DNA of 64,000 nucleotides from Hofstenia miamia. Lineage: Eukaryota > Xenacoelomorpha > Acoela > Hofsteniidae. The position numbers were made by a program, and so were the translations under genes. Position 1 is the first letter of the stretch, and each line of letters begins with the position of its first letter. Below the pieces are notes generated by a model. It saw nothing but the letters and a program-made list of their open reading frames with translations, had not been told where the DNA came from and ran no database searches. The stretch spans positions 844,564 through 908,563 of the forward strand of contig CABFPE010000229.1 of NCBI GenBank assembly GCA_900660155.1, written 5' to 3'. This document shows positions 32,321 to 44,495 of this stretch, piece by piece.

Positions 32321-34742
32321 TGTGTTATACAATTATGGGTTTTATGACACTCACTTCATAATTAAGAATAATAAATTATTCTGCATAATGTCGAGAATAA
32401 ATTCATAAAGTCCGATATAATTTGTGATTCGCTAATTAAATATTCATGTTATATTATTTATAATTATCTATAAAAACTTCAGAGAAACATAATTAGTTTA
32501 GCATTTAAAGGTGCATGAAATTTACGTCTTAGTCCTAGGTTTTTTGCAACAATGGATTTTTTTGAAAAATTATTAATATTTTTATGTGCTAAAGACACTT
32601 GAAGAAATTTTTATTACAAATTTTTACCGTGGCAGGGATGTAGCAAATATAGATGATGGCATTACTTAAGTGCATATCCCCTAATCACACTTAACAGGCT
32701 TAAAACTATCGGAGCGTAGAGCATCAATGGTGTATCTGGCTAAAGGAACTAGAGGGTACTGAAGCGATAATACAAGGACCCAGGTGTTATATATTACTAA
32801 GCAAAATATCCACAATATTCAAAACGGTTACAAGAGGGATCAACACCCTTGTCAGTTATATCCATGTTCTCTAAACCATACTACCTAAATTCCTGTGAGA
32901 TTCCGAACATATGCTGCAATGTCACACAGTGTTACAAGCACGCTGTTAATTAAATGTCTGGCTTGGCTTGGCTTGGCTTGGCATGTCTAGGTGGCTAATT
33001 TCTGAGTTAACGATGATTCACAACCTCTTTTAGCCAATTTTGTGTAGCGCTAGCAGAAATTTATATAATTAACCACATAAGAATTGCCACAAATTCAATC
33101 TATTTTATTTTCTATAAAGGAATTTTAATTTTTTCAGCATGTTATTTTTGGATCAGTTAGGTATGTATTTTTTAATAATTTCGGTCTAGAATATAAATTG
33201 AAACATTCGTGTCACATATTACATGTCACACTTTCGAAAGTCTCAAATATATTTGTTTAACAAACTATGGTAGCCTACTGTATTAATTTTTAATTGTGGA
33301 TGAACATTCCGCACTATTACTGGTAAAATTTAATAGATTAAACAAACTACGTTTTGAAAAAATTTTAGACTGATTGAATGAGACTAAAGTTAAATTTAGA
33401 CGATGATAGGATATGTTATTTGCAGCGCTATTTGCCCAATTTCAATGTACGATAATATTAAATTTGTTATTGTCTCCTTCGACAATGGTGAGTTTTTGCA
33501 AAGCTTATTTGCAAATTTGAAAAATCAAAGCAAGAATTGATTATTTTTAGTTAATTACCTGTTCAATATTTTGCGGATGAAAAATTTTAAAAACAAGAAG
33601 CACAGTGTTTAATAGGAATTTCATTTCCTTATCTGCAATGACGATATGATATCAAAAACTAAGGACTTTTTAATCGTGTAAAGTTTAGCAAACACTCTAG
33701 GTTCTGAGTTTTAATTTCATATCTTTAATATTTTAGTAACTATAAGAAAAAGAAAGAATTTACAAACAACCAATCGTATGAAAATTTTTAGTTTTACTGA
33801 CAATCAAAGTGCAATTTTACGCATTGTAAATACTAAATCAAGCAACAAAAACGCAGTAAACGTTGATATTGTAATTTGATTACATAACATAGAATAATGA
33901 TGCTTACCTAATAACTATAGTAAAAAACATGGAATTTCTAAGAATATATTAATTCCACATCTGTTAAATCATGTTTTATTACCGCTTATAAAGAATGTTT
34001 ATTTGCTCTACAATCAAATTTTTGTAATATTTAATGATATATTTAAGGAAGGTAATGGTAGCATTTAGTATACTAAAAGCGATGTTTTCTAAGTAAACGT
34101 ACATCTATTTACGTAAGGTAGTAGCACCCTAATTAAGGTGTTTTTCAGAATGAAGTAATAATTTGAGTGAAGGTTTCTCATATTTCAAGTTCTCTCTTAA
34201 AAACTTCTTTGACACATAAAATTTTGACAATATGCAAATTTGCTCATTAGCGCTTGGCTCAATTAGCAACAAATTTGCATATTATGAAAAATCAAAATAA
34301 TTTCAGCTATTCAAGCCCATCATAGGCCATTGATATACCATTTTAAAGCTAAAAACAGGATCTATCCAATGAACTAAAAATGTTACAAAAACCAAATAAG
34401 GACAAAAAGCAACAAATGGAATTATGATTTGACATGTAGTGTCACGGTTATTATGATCATATTGGTTTTCTACGGATGCATAGTATACATATTTTTTTAG
34501 TTTATTGGATAAAACAACTTCTTTTACATATTCATGAAAAAAATCTAAATGGTAGCTGCATCCTACAAAAAATGACGACTGCTTTAGTTAAGTTTTGAGA
34601 AAAATTCAACTTTTAGAAAATGTACAATAAACATTTATTTCACACTTACACCTCTTATATACAGAGCTGCAAACCAATTAGAATCTCCCTGAACTATACA
34701 TATCTCCTTGTTCTTTGTTAATGTAGCCTTTCTTTATTGCTA
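32321..34742. other. Non-coding AT-rich region
   Basis: No gene was recognised. A short pentanucleotide run (four GGCTT units) lies at about 32959-32980. A motif cagggatgtagc at about 32634 resembles hAT-type ends, without a partner. Confidence 0.4.
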
Positions 34743-35903
34743 TTAAAGTTTCTTCTTTTTTTTATTGTTCTGAAGATTCTTTATGAGGGCATGTCGGATT
34801 GATACCCACTCTTTGAAGGACAACACACACACTCTTGGCCCCATCACTATAGTGACAAACTGCTGCTGCAACTGAAATGTCAAGTACTTTCCTTCTACAA
34901 TAAGCTTCCTTATGCAAATTTCTGCCATATCAATCCATTCAGGGATTCATTTCGGTTCTGCGTGTAGGAATCAATGCACCTTGACATTAGCTAATCCTTT
35001 GTTAGGTCATCAAATACAGGTTTGATTATATCTACCACAGCATTATTATGACCGGGACCTTTATGTTTATATTTGACCACCAACTTTCACAACAATTTTC
35101 ATCGAATAGTCAAGACACTTTCCTGTTTTCTTTGAAATTAAGGTAACCACACCATTCAAACTAGAATGTCCCCTCCTTTGCCAAGTCCCATTAACTGACA
35201 CAGCACATTCCAAAACACCCTGGCCAGCTTGCAATTCAGTGGCAGCATTTTGAATACCCGTATCTGCTTCAACACAGTAGGGCCTTTTCAAATGGATGAG
35301 AAACCTGTCATAACTAGTTTGGGTCATTGGGTCATTCATGTTCATCAGCATACAAACAGTTGTAATTGCCTAGTAACCTTTTTCTACTCCTCAAAATAGC
35401 ATGATAATGCGATTATTGACTTCATATAGCCTAGGGCCTGTTGTAGCTGAGGATATTCTTGGGAATGTCGCACTTACAATTAGCACAAATAACACTGAAA
35501 TTCCATGCAAATCCAAATTTTTTTTCTTGTTTTATCGTAACACCAGACTGAAAACATTCCGGACAATAAACTGGGAAATAAGAGACTTCAAAAAATCTGT
35601 TTTAACCATCAAGAAGTTTGCCAATGATGAGATATTTTCTTCATTGACATTTGAGCCTAACAGTAGTGTATTGTCAATATTATTTCCTTGAGCCCCAGTT
35701 TAATGTGTTGAGTGTTTACCTACAGTTTTTTTGATTGAAGAACTATCATGTCTTTCTTGATCAGAAGTATTTGGTTTTGATGCATCTTTACCTGATTCAT
35801 TCGATGTCACATGTTGTTTCCTGTCATTCCAATTTCTAACGTTAGTAAAACAGTTCCTAAGAAACCTCCATTTTTTCCTTCTATTATTATCCTTATTGGC
35901 CAT
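34743..35903 (-). pseudogene. Mutator-like (MULE) transposase remnant
   Basis: On the minus strand a lysine-rich N terminus (MANKDNNRRKKWRFLRNCF) is followed by YFPVYCPECFQSG ... ICANCKC, a pair of C-x2-C knuckles. NMNDPMTQTSYDRFLIHLK comes next, then ECAVSVNGTWQRRGHSSLNG and VVTLISKKTGKCLDY. The 'DGTWQRRGxxSLNGVVT' block is the signature of the Mutator-like transposase family (Pfam PF20700, from memory) common in cnidarians and arthropods. The reading frame changes several times. A later segment (34928-34743) may be its C-terminal continuation, but that is not certain. No terminal inverted repeats were found. Confidence 0.7.
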
Positions 35904-37084
35904 CTTTTACACTAAACATGAGTCCAATCCAAAAGAAGAAGCAATAAAACACTACTATATACTAAATATAATGATTTTTTTGATAACACAAAAAATATTG
36001 AAGATGATAGTATTTGATAATTCTGAAAAAGAATGAAATGGACTTTCAGGTAGTATTAAAACCAAAAAAGTGGATTTTTTTATTTTTCGCTAAAAAATAG
36101 GGGAGTTTTCAGTAGTTAAAAATATACAGGTTGTATATATGCAGTTTTCTAAAAGTGATCATTTTTTAATAAATTTTTACACTTTTCTATTGATTTTGAT
36201 AATAAAAAAGGTGTTTTTTAGAAATTCAGGAATTTACAGCCATGGGTCAAAACCTGCAGCAATACCCATATAAATAATTATTCAATTATACCCCATTTTA
36301 AGCTATTTACCATTATGTTTTTGAGCAATTTTTTACATTTTTTAGAAAACCTGCCTTTTACGGACATCCCCAATGTTTTTAAAGCCACTTGTTCAGAATT
36401 TTTATATGAAATTCAGTGCTTCTACTTTTAATTACACCCTATTTTTTAAGCAAAACATAAAACCTGTCAGATGTCCTAACAAAGAGTTTTTCCTTAAGAA
36501 ATTAAAAGTATTTTTAATAGCATAGCAATAGCTTTTTCAATTTAAAATCTATCAAACCCTCTACTACTAAAATTACAATATTAAATATTTAACACTTTTT
36601 ACATGATTATTTGGTTTTTGACATCCAACTTACTAGAAAGTTTGAAAAATCTAAGAATGAATAAATAACATTGGGTTGAAAATATATATTTTAATTTCAC
36701 TTTACAAATTTTAAATCACAGAAAATATACCCAAAGGAGCTTATTCATGCCTAAAAACAAAAATTATCCATATATGAAGATGTATCATCTAAATAATGAG
36801 TGAAAGCATGTAATAACATTACACAACATGCATATGCAAATTGTACTACTGTTTTTTACAAACTATCTTAAGAAGTAGGTGTTAAATGTGTACCCGTGGA
36901 ACAACTTTTTAAAAAGTGATTATTGAGAAAATTAAATATTGAAAAAATATAGCTTTCTAGCAGTTAGGCAGCAACAGGTGTTAAAATTGTACAACTGGTA
37001 GAAATTTTTGAAAAATATAAAATATTGAAGTAAAAATTAATTGACGAAAATAGAATGAAATATCACTCTTACCAGTTATACAGC
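35904..37084. other. Non-coding AT-rich region
   Basis: Nothing recognisable was seen. It may include the 5' non-coding part of the Mutator-like element. Confidence 0.4.
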
Positions 37085-37526
37085 AAAAACTATTTTTTGC
37101 TCATCATCATGTATGTATTGTACAGAAAATCACAATTACAAAAATTGTCCAAACAAAGATACGAAGAACATTCACAGATGCATTAATTGTTTAAGATCAA
37201 ACATCAAAAACTCTCAAGTTCATAATGCATTTAGTCCACACTGCCCAATATACCAAATGCAAAAGAATATTTTGATTAAAAAAACTTTATATGAATAATA
37301 ATTCACGATGTCTTTCAATTAATGATTTAGAAAACGCATTATTACACTACAAACAAAGTCCTAAATACGTTAACATTAATTTTCAATGTATTCGAAACAA
37401 ATTAGAAAAATTACATGATCTAATGGAAAACTTCGATAATAATACAATTTTTGGAATCACAGAAACATCGTTGAAATACAGTGATACACTACCTATTTTT
37501 AAAAAAGATTTCAAAATATTCAGAAA
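37085..37526 (+). pseudogene. LINE fragment: end of ORF1 and start of ORF2, cut by a gap
   Basis: Frame 37113-37298 carries the zinc-knuckle end of a LINE ORF1 (CTENHNYKNCPNK, then RCINC, then HCPIYQMQKN). It overlaps by 8 bp (ATGAATAA) a second frame starting at 37291, which begins MNNNSRCLSINDLENAL. That frame continues with INFQCIRNKLEKLHDLMENF and FGITETSLKY, the N-terminal 'NVR.L..K...L..L......D...ITETWL' region of an AP-endonuclease LINE ORF2. Such a short ORF1/ORF2 overlap is usual in the Jockey superfamily. The element is truncated upstream and runs into the gap at 37527. It is related to the LINE at 2681-6700. Confidence 0.7.
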
Positions 37527-38526
37527 NNNNNNNNNNNNNNNNNNNNNNNNNNNNNNNNNNNNNNNNNNNNNNNNNNNNNNNNNNNNNNNNNNNNNNNNNN
37601 NNNNNNNNNNNNNNNNNNNNNNNNNNNNNNNNNNNNNNNNNNNNNNNNNNNNNNNNNNNNNNNNNNNNNNNNNNNNNNNNNNNNNNNNNNNNNNNNNNNN
37701 NNNNNNNNNNNNNNNNNNNNNNNNNNNNNNNNNNNNNNNNNNNNNNNNNNNNNNNNNNNNNNNNNNNNNNNNNNNNNNNNNNNNNNNNNNNNNNNNNNNN
37801 NNNNNNNNNNNNNNNNNNNNNNNNNNNNNNNNNNNNNNNNNNNNNNNNNNNNNNNNNNNNNNNNNNNNNNNNNNNNNNNNNNNNNNNNNNNNNNNNNNNN
37901 NNNNNNNNNNNNNNNNNNNNNNNNNNNNNNNNNNNNNNNNNNNNNNNNNNNNNNNNNNNNNNNNNNNNNNNNNNNNNNNNNNNNNNNNNNNNNNNNNNNN
38001 NNNNNNNNNNNNNNNNNNNNNNNNNNNNNNNNNNNNNNNNNNNNNNNNNNNNNNNNNNNNNNNNNNNNNNNNNNNNNNNNNNNNNNNNNNNNNNNNNNNN
38101 NNNNNNNNNNNNNNNNNNNNNNNNNNNNNNNNNNNNNNNNNNNNNNNNNNNNNNNNNNNNNNNNNNNNNNNNNNNNNNNNNNNNNNNNNNNNNNNNNNNN
38201 NNNNNNNNNNNNNNNNNNNNNNNNNNNNNNNNNNNNNNNNNNNNNNNNNNNNNNNNNNNNNNNNNNNNNNNNNNNNNNNNNNNNNNNNNNNNNNNNNNNN
38301 NNNNNNNNNNNNNNNNNNNNNNNNNNNNNNNNNNNNNNNNNNNNNNNNNNNNNNNNNNNNNNNNNNNNNNNNNNNNNNNNNNNNNNNNNNNNNNNNNNNN
38401 NNNNNNNNNNNNNNNNNNNNNNNNNNNNNNNNNNNNNNNNNNNNNNNNNNNNNNNNNNNNNNNNNNNNNNNNNNNNNNNNNNNNNNNNNNNNNNNNNNNN
38501 NNNNNNNNNNNNNNNNNNNNNNNNNN
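37527..38526. other. Assembly gap (1000 N)
   Basis: Exactly 1000 Ns, so the size is probably a placeholder. The left flank is a plus-strand Jockey-type LINE and the right flank a minus-strand R4/Dong-like LINE. Open frames running through the gap are artefacts. Confidence 0.99.
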
Positions 38527-38791
38527 TTCCTGCCTTCCTCCATTCTTCCAACATTCTCTTCCTGTAACCCCTCTCATCTGGCCTGCTTTTTCTGTAACAC
38601 TCCAATGCTGTCCTGTTCTGCTCATCTGTCCATTTGTGCCGTTGTCCATTGGCCTGTGTGGATCCTATACTGCCACTTCTCGAGTCCACACTCCCGATTG
38701 TGGAGTCCACCTGACCGGAGATTCTTCGCACCCTCTGACCATTTAAGGCCTGCCGGGGACTGAGGGCCTTTTCTTTTGTTTTCACTCTCAT
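38527..38791 (-). pseudogene. R4/Dong-like LINE, N-terminal part of a second 5'-complete copy
   Basis: The frame starting at 38791 reads MRVKTKEKALSPRQALNGQ, then HKWTDEQNRTALECYRK and ERGYRKRMLEEWRKAG. It matches residues 1 to about 88 of the protein encoded at 27334-30591 with roughly ten substitutions. The Myb-like domain is entered before the sequence runs into the gap, so the rest of the copy is not visible. Its ATG lies only about a dozen bases after the tRNA-like head. Confidence 0.85.
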
Positions 38792-38799
38792 TGAAGGTA

Positions 38800-38872
38800 G
38801 GGTCGAGGGGCGGGCTCGAACCCGGGTCCTCGCGGTCCCTGTCTAGCCTTTTACCCCTTGGCCACTAGGGCC

Positions 38873-38873
<1 letters not shown>
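38800..38873 (-). other. tRNA-like head of the second LINE copy (A box and B box)
   Basis: On the minus strand it starts GGGCCCTAG, then TGGCCAAGGGG (38854-38864), which fits the A box, then GGTTCGAGCCC (38812-38822), which fits the B box GGTTCGANNCC. Spacing between the box starts is about 42 bp, within the tRNA range. A D-stem-like pairing (TGGCC with GGCTA) is present. The anticodon arm and the acceptor stem do not close well, so a functional tRNA is unlikely. It lies between (TAA)n and the LINE ORF, exactly where the different tRNA-like segment sits at 30761-30836. Confidence 0.65.
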
Positions 38874-38926
<53 letters not shown>

Positions 38927-38949
38927 TATTATTATTATTATTATTATTT
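38874..38949. repeat. (TTA)n microsatellite at the second LINE copy
   Basis: About 75 bp of TTA repeat with one TTA-to-CTA interruption, adjoining the 5' end of the minus-strand LINE. Confidence 0.95.
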
Positions 38950-41078
38950 ACAAAATTTTTTATTCGATGAATCCTTCAAGGATCGGGTTTCGTCACCATA
39001 ACATTACCATTTCTTTTGATTGAGAGAAAGAATACGATATCTTGTTTCTCTCCAGTTGCCTTAATATCTCGTCCGATTCCAACTTGTCTTTTCCACTTCT
39101 TACGATGTCATCAATATAACCAACACAATACTTGATTTCATTTTTAAACCGATAGGAACACTTGTAAACTGATAGTTTTCCATCTGCTGCAAAAGCAATA
39201 ATATTGATGAAAATCCAGGTTACCAAATACTTTTTCATTAATTAAACTTTCTTAATCGCAAGTCAAATTTTGTATTGGACAAGCGTAATTTGTTAATGGG
39301 TTTGTAGTTGATGCCCGCTTCCATAATCTCACTTGGGCACAATTATAAGATTATGTCTATAGGCTGAGTAACATTCCTCGACGATAAAATTTCGTTCAGT
39401 TTGGCTGTTCTTTGGATGTTACAAATGACTCATCTGTCATCTTATTTTTTGAGTTTCTAAAATAGGAAGGCAAATTTTTTGTAGTTTTTCCTTATCCAAT
39501 GACTTATCGAATACATCAACCAGTTTGTTGTGCAAAACCAACGAATCCGATTAATCTTTGTTCAGCAAAGTTAAGAGAAAAATCCAGATCAACAATCACA
39601 GATTTAGGAAAATTGAGAACCAATCGGAAAGTGACGACTTTTCTTTTAATTTCTCTTTTCAGATGCCGTTGTGCTGAACTACCTAATATTTTTAATATTT
39701 ATCCTTAAAAAAATTATTGTCCTTTAGTGTATAAGAAGAGTCCGAATCAAAAGCCCACTAACTTTACCCATAATTCTAGAGTGACATACAGAAAATCATT
39801 GCATTCTTCATTGATATCAGCCATAAAGATATGTCCATCGTTTGACTGTAAATGCACTTGAATTTCCCGACTAGCACTTAGAACTATAAAATTACTTCAG
39901 ATTTCGCAAACATCCTCAAGAATTATATTTCTTCTTACTGGCAGAACAAAACTGCATGCCAAACTCATTATTCATGTCACGATTAGCATTTGAATTGTTC
40001 ATACTACATTTCGTTGCACTAGTTCTTAATTATTGTTTAGCTTTTCGGACAAAAAAGTGCATGATCCAATGGCATTGCTTTTGGGTCAATGCTTCATTCT
40101 GTTCTGAGCCTGTTCATATGCTGTATAAATCTCTAATGCTCGTTTCAACTTTAAATTTGGCTCCGTCAACAATAAGCAAAATACAGCCTCTATAATTTCT
40201 TTGAATTTTTCCGAAAAATCAGTTAGATCAGATGGTTTCTTATTTCCGCATAAAACTGATCAACACGTTTGTCAGGTTTCTGCTTGTGCGTGAAAAACTA
40301 TGGAGTTAGTTAGGGTGCACACCATGCCCCCTTATTTTCAAATACTAATTATTTTCACTTGTCCCTAGTTTAATTTTTTCCAAATATAGTACATAAGATA
40401 CCTGCAAATTTTTTACAAATTCTTTCCTCATCTTCTGGGGCCTCCAAGCCCGAAATGACCATATAAGGCATTTTTTCGCTAAAAATCACAATATTTTATT
40501 TAATAATGGCCGCACTAAATTGAAATGTTCAGAGAAGATTCAGTGCATGATTGATTATTTGTCTCCTCTGTAAATTTGATCCCGATTAAAGTCGGGTCAT
40601 AGGCAAAAAAGCTATCGTCCAATCAAATTTGAGCATTCTAAAATTTAAATTACATTGATATTTTATCTATATTCGAATCATATTATTGGCAAAAATTTAA
40701 CATTTCACTTTCTACTTAATATAAATTTCATTTAACGCGTTTAAAATTAAAGTGTTTGAACTGTATACAGATGATTAAATGTGAATTTTATATAACAAAG
40801 AAATTAAGCATAATACTTAGAGACACACAAATTAAATCTGTCGCAGACATATTTACACAGACAAGATTGGTATATTCATAAAGTTCTTTTTCGTTTCCTT
40901 AGTTTCGAAAATTCTTTGTCTTCTACTACTTATAGTACATTTTGGATGTGTTTCTCATTTTTGCACTTGCCAAGTAATCTGAACTTAATTTAACCCCTCG
41001 TTCCACAAAATCATTGTCAACTTTGATTGCTCTCACGTTTTTGAGTCAATGTATGATGCGAGAAGCGTCACCTCACGT
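38950..41078. other. Region without a recognised gene
   Basis: Several short open frames occur, such as 38993-39238 (minus) with a YIDD motif. None is long or conserved enough to assign. GC content is a little higher than elsewhere between 39000 and 40300, so it may be old element sequence. Confidence 0.3.
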
Positions 41079-43135
41079 CTAAGGTGGATCGATTTTTAAC
41101 AGACTTATTGTGCACCACGAGTCCTGCCCAGCTTGGTCAGAGAAAGTTGTACTGGCCTTCGGAAAGTTCGGTTTTCCAAAGCCAGTTCCATATCGTGATT
41201 GTGGAGCTTCAAGTGGTGCTTCTGGTTGTAAAAATAGTAATTTTGCAGCAAGTTCAGTTTTTTCAACATCAGGTACAACGTCACTAAACAAGGACAATGC
41301 AACCATTTCGGCATTTAAGTACGAAAGATGTCGCTCACATGTTTTCAGGGCATTCTTCGAAATAATGGAGTATAACGATCGCATACCTATGTAACAAGTT
41401 AATTGGAGATGTACACATCACCCACCACGCGCAGTACAGATAGGTACAGAAAATAACAAATTCACGGACCTTCTCAGGCTTTTGTTTGGTGTTTATAGTA
41501 CCTTGCGGAAGTTGATTAATGTGTTATTGAAACAATGTGATTTTTAGCGAGTAAATTAATTTGCCCATCAACCTGGCTTTGCGAAGGGCACCTGGTCGTT
41601 GGAATTGTCATTTTTGTGTTGGTGTTTTTTCCATTGATGTACAACAGTGATAATTCCAGAAATTCATTGTAACGAAAATTTAGTTCTTGCATTGCACACT
41701 TACAAACAACTTTCTGACATTCGATTAGAAAGGACTTGGCGTCGCCATCATACTGTGAACTGTCAAAATGCGAGGGTTCAGTATAACTGCTATACGGCAA
41801 AAGTCCATAGTTAGCACGCAAACGAGAAAACAGAGATATCAGGTGACTTCGACACATCAATCTTCAGGTTATTTAATATCTGCGTAAGGACAACTTCTCC
41901 AACATGATACCGACAGGCTGACGATAAGAGAGCAGATATGTGGCCGGTGTTAGCTCCTGTTGTGTTGAAAATTATATGTACCACACAATTCCAGCACAAT
42001 TCCATTCTGTTAAAAGATCGACTGTTAATTTGGAATCGTTTCTCCTGATGATCTGTCTGTTACTCGCTGGTATTCGAGAATGCGAGTATTTTAAGCTCAT
42101 CGGCATCGCTAACGATAACAGTTAACCGCTCCTCCAAGATATTCGGCATGAGCTTCGAGTTCCAGTGGAGTGATGAAAGCTCAGGTACATTCCACGATGT
42201 CTTTGTGTTACTGGCAATTTTTCTGAGACTTGGCGGTGTGCTTTGTTTGCGATGGTGTACGAAGTAGACACTTTAGATGCATCACCACCACTTTCTTCTA
42301 TTAATGTGGCAGTGTAGGCTGCTTATTGTGCATGGTCGTATGTATCATTGTTGCTAAGGCCACAAGTCGTTCAGGACTCAAAATGTCATGCGGAATGAAG
42401 GCAAGTGTGCCTACTTTCTTCTTGCAACGCTATTTTCTTTTCACTGTTTCATCTTCGACACTTTCATCATTTTCTTTTCCATCACTTACGTAATCAAGTA
42501 CGCAGTCAATGGGTGCAGCGGCATTATCTTACTGTTCCTTCTGATATTTTTTAACACGTTCAGCCTTGTTGTCTTCTCGAATCAATCGCTTTAGCAGCCA
42601 AAACTTTGTCTTGGAAGGCAAATGTTGCTTCGCGATCAGTTTGCATAGATTTCAAGAATGCTCGATATTCTTCATTCTTTAACTTGTCAAGTACATCATT
42701 TGGCCACAATGAAAATGTTGTTTTCAATTTCTCTTCCATGGCTGTGATTTGTCTCGGTGTAGTCAGAGTATTGCGACGTTCATTTGGCTTTGCTCGAAGC
42801 TTTTAGTTCCCATGAAGTAGTTTAATTATTTACAACATTTTCTTTCAGTGATTATCGGTGTTGCTGCTCTGTCATAAAAGTCCTTAACTTGAGCCATCAC
42901 GATTTTCGCTGCTTCCCATTTGGTGCGTCTGATTGATTTACCATCCTCTAATGTGTACATTATGCATCTCAAAACTTGTAGACATGTTGGTAATTTAGCA
43001 CCACGAATAGCTTTGCCAGCAATAGTAATACCTGGTATGCCGAGTCCAAAATCTTCAGTGGAACTGCGTTTTGATTTGGGAGGATTAGCGTCTGCATGCA
43101 GCGTTGTTCAATTTGGAACTTCCGGCATCTTTTAA
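41079..43135 (-). pseudogene. Transposase-like protein of the 'HWDGK / FDTTxxNTG / ACRHH' family, decayed
   Basis: The minus strand reads, in order, GLGIPGITIAGKAIRGAKL, LPTCLQVLRCIMYTLEDGKS, KIVMAQVKDFYDRAATPI (43060-42850), EEKLKTTFSLWPNDVLDKLK (42750-42690), ELSSLHWNSKLMPNILEERL (about 42170-42110), IIFNTTGANTGHISALLSSA and CRYHVGEVVLTQI (41990-41900). RHLSYLNAEMVALSLFSDVV follows at about 41330-41270. I know this succession from proteins abundant in hydrozoans, corals and aphids, which behave like transposon products with an RNase H-like core. The family has no name I can state reliably. Frameshifts and stops interrupt it, including one six codons after the first ATG. Confidence 0.65.
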
Positions 43136-44495
43136 CCTAAAAAGAGTTTACCTTTATTACAAGATGACTAGATTATCAATTTGAGAGTATGATTCCAAAA
43201 TTTTCATTTTAATAATTTGTGAAATGTAAATATTATTTACTAATAACATTGCATCATTCATCATTTAGCAACAATGCACATCTAATTGCAGAGGATCATG
43301 CCACTACTGCGGTAGCATTAAAACAAGTACATTTACTTAATGCTAAAGATCATTAAAAGGCAATATCATGTTAAGGCAACACTAATTCGAAGCAAAACAA
43401 TATGCTCACATTTGATTGGTCGAGAGCTGATATGGATGTATTTTTTAAATTAATGAGTGGATTTGCTTCGTATTTTCAGACATTGATTGGGACATTAGTT
43501 TACAGCTGCTGTTACAATCTTGTAGTAAAACAGTGTTTTTTTTATATATAATGAGCATTATAGGCAAAATTTGCCCTATATGGGCATTGAATGGCTCGGA
43601 TGCCCATGTCAAAATTTTGAAAAGAATTTTAAAGTCTGTTTATACTCATCAAAGAAAAAAATTAGACTAGACACAGAGTGATATTCCAAAGTTGGGGCGG
43701 GATGTGCATCCTAGTGTTAGTGTTACTTTTGAATGTGGACAGCAGAATTCTGGAATATTTTTTCATTATATCGTCAGATCTATAATGACTAGACGCCAAT
43801 TATTACAAACATCCAAAGCTTTATCACCCAATATATTTACAAAAGTTGCCCGACAAAGATTTTCGCTACCATGTTACGAAGGTCTAAAAACAACAAATAA
43901 ATATCAACCTTCTGACGGCATAATTTAAGCATTCTTCTTTGGTCAGGCCAATTTAATTCCATTGGAGATGGTACATTAAGCCCAAGTCTTGCCATTAATT
44001 TCTTTGTCACCACATTTAAGAGCGCTAATTAAACCAAGCAATTTTGTTAAAATAACTAAAAGCAGTATTAAGGAGAATAAATGCAAAAATTAATAAAATT
44101 TACCGCCCTATGAATTATAATGAAACAATTAAATTCTTAGGAATAGTTTATTATCACAGAATCTATAGCAGAGTTTGTAAAAAATATCTTTTGTTATGTT
44201 GTCCCACGAGATAGTTATAACATCAAATTGGTAGAAGTTCAACACATACTTGTACAATGTTTCTGCAGGAGAATTCCAATTTCATGTATCAAAGAAACTC
44301 ACGAAATGATTCCTGGATAATAACAGGAATCTTAAAATCAATATTTTATTATCTGATTGTGATTGACGTTAGTAAGAAATGTGAGTAGATAAAGTGCAAT
44401 AGTAATTTGATTAGTGATAGTAAATGAAACACAGCTATGCTTCTAGTTTTGATTGAAATTTGTTATATATGCTACCTAATTGACATTTTGTTTAG
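43136..44495. other. Region upstream of the recognised THOC2 exons
   Basis: It must contain the missing 5' exon(s) and promoter of THOC2 unless those lie even farther upstream, but no convincing start exon or promoter motif was identified. An open frame at 43692-43928 is unrecognised. Confidence 0.3.

Noticed and set aside
32955-32985. GGCTT pentanucleotide run as a telomere-like or CRISPR-like array
   Set aside because: There are only about four units, a chance minisatellite; no spacer structure exists, and the window is eukaryotic.
37291-38791. Four long open frames crossing 37291-38791 on both strands
   Set aside because: They run through 1000 Ns; only the short ends are real sequence, and these belong to two different LINEs.
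38993-39238. 81-codon minus-strand frame containing CVGYIDDIVRSG
   Set aside because: YIDD recalls a reverse transcriptase, but the frame is too short and has no neighbouring RT motifs, so no element was called.
44437-44495. ATG at 44437 as the THOC2 start codon
   Set aside because: The peptide (MLLVLIEICYICYLIDILF) is hydrophobic and unlike THOC2, and a good acceptor at 44495 lies between it and the conserved part.
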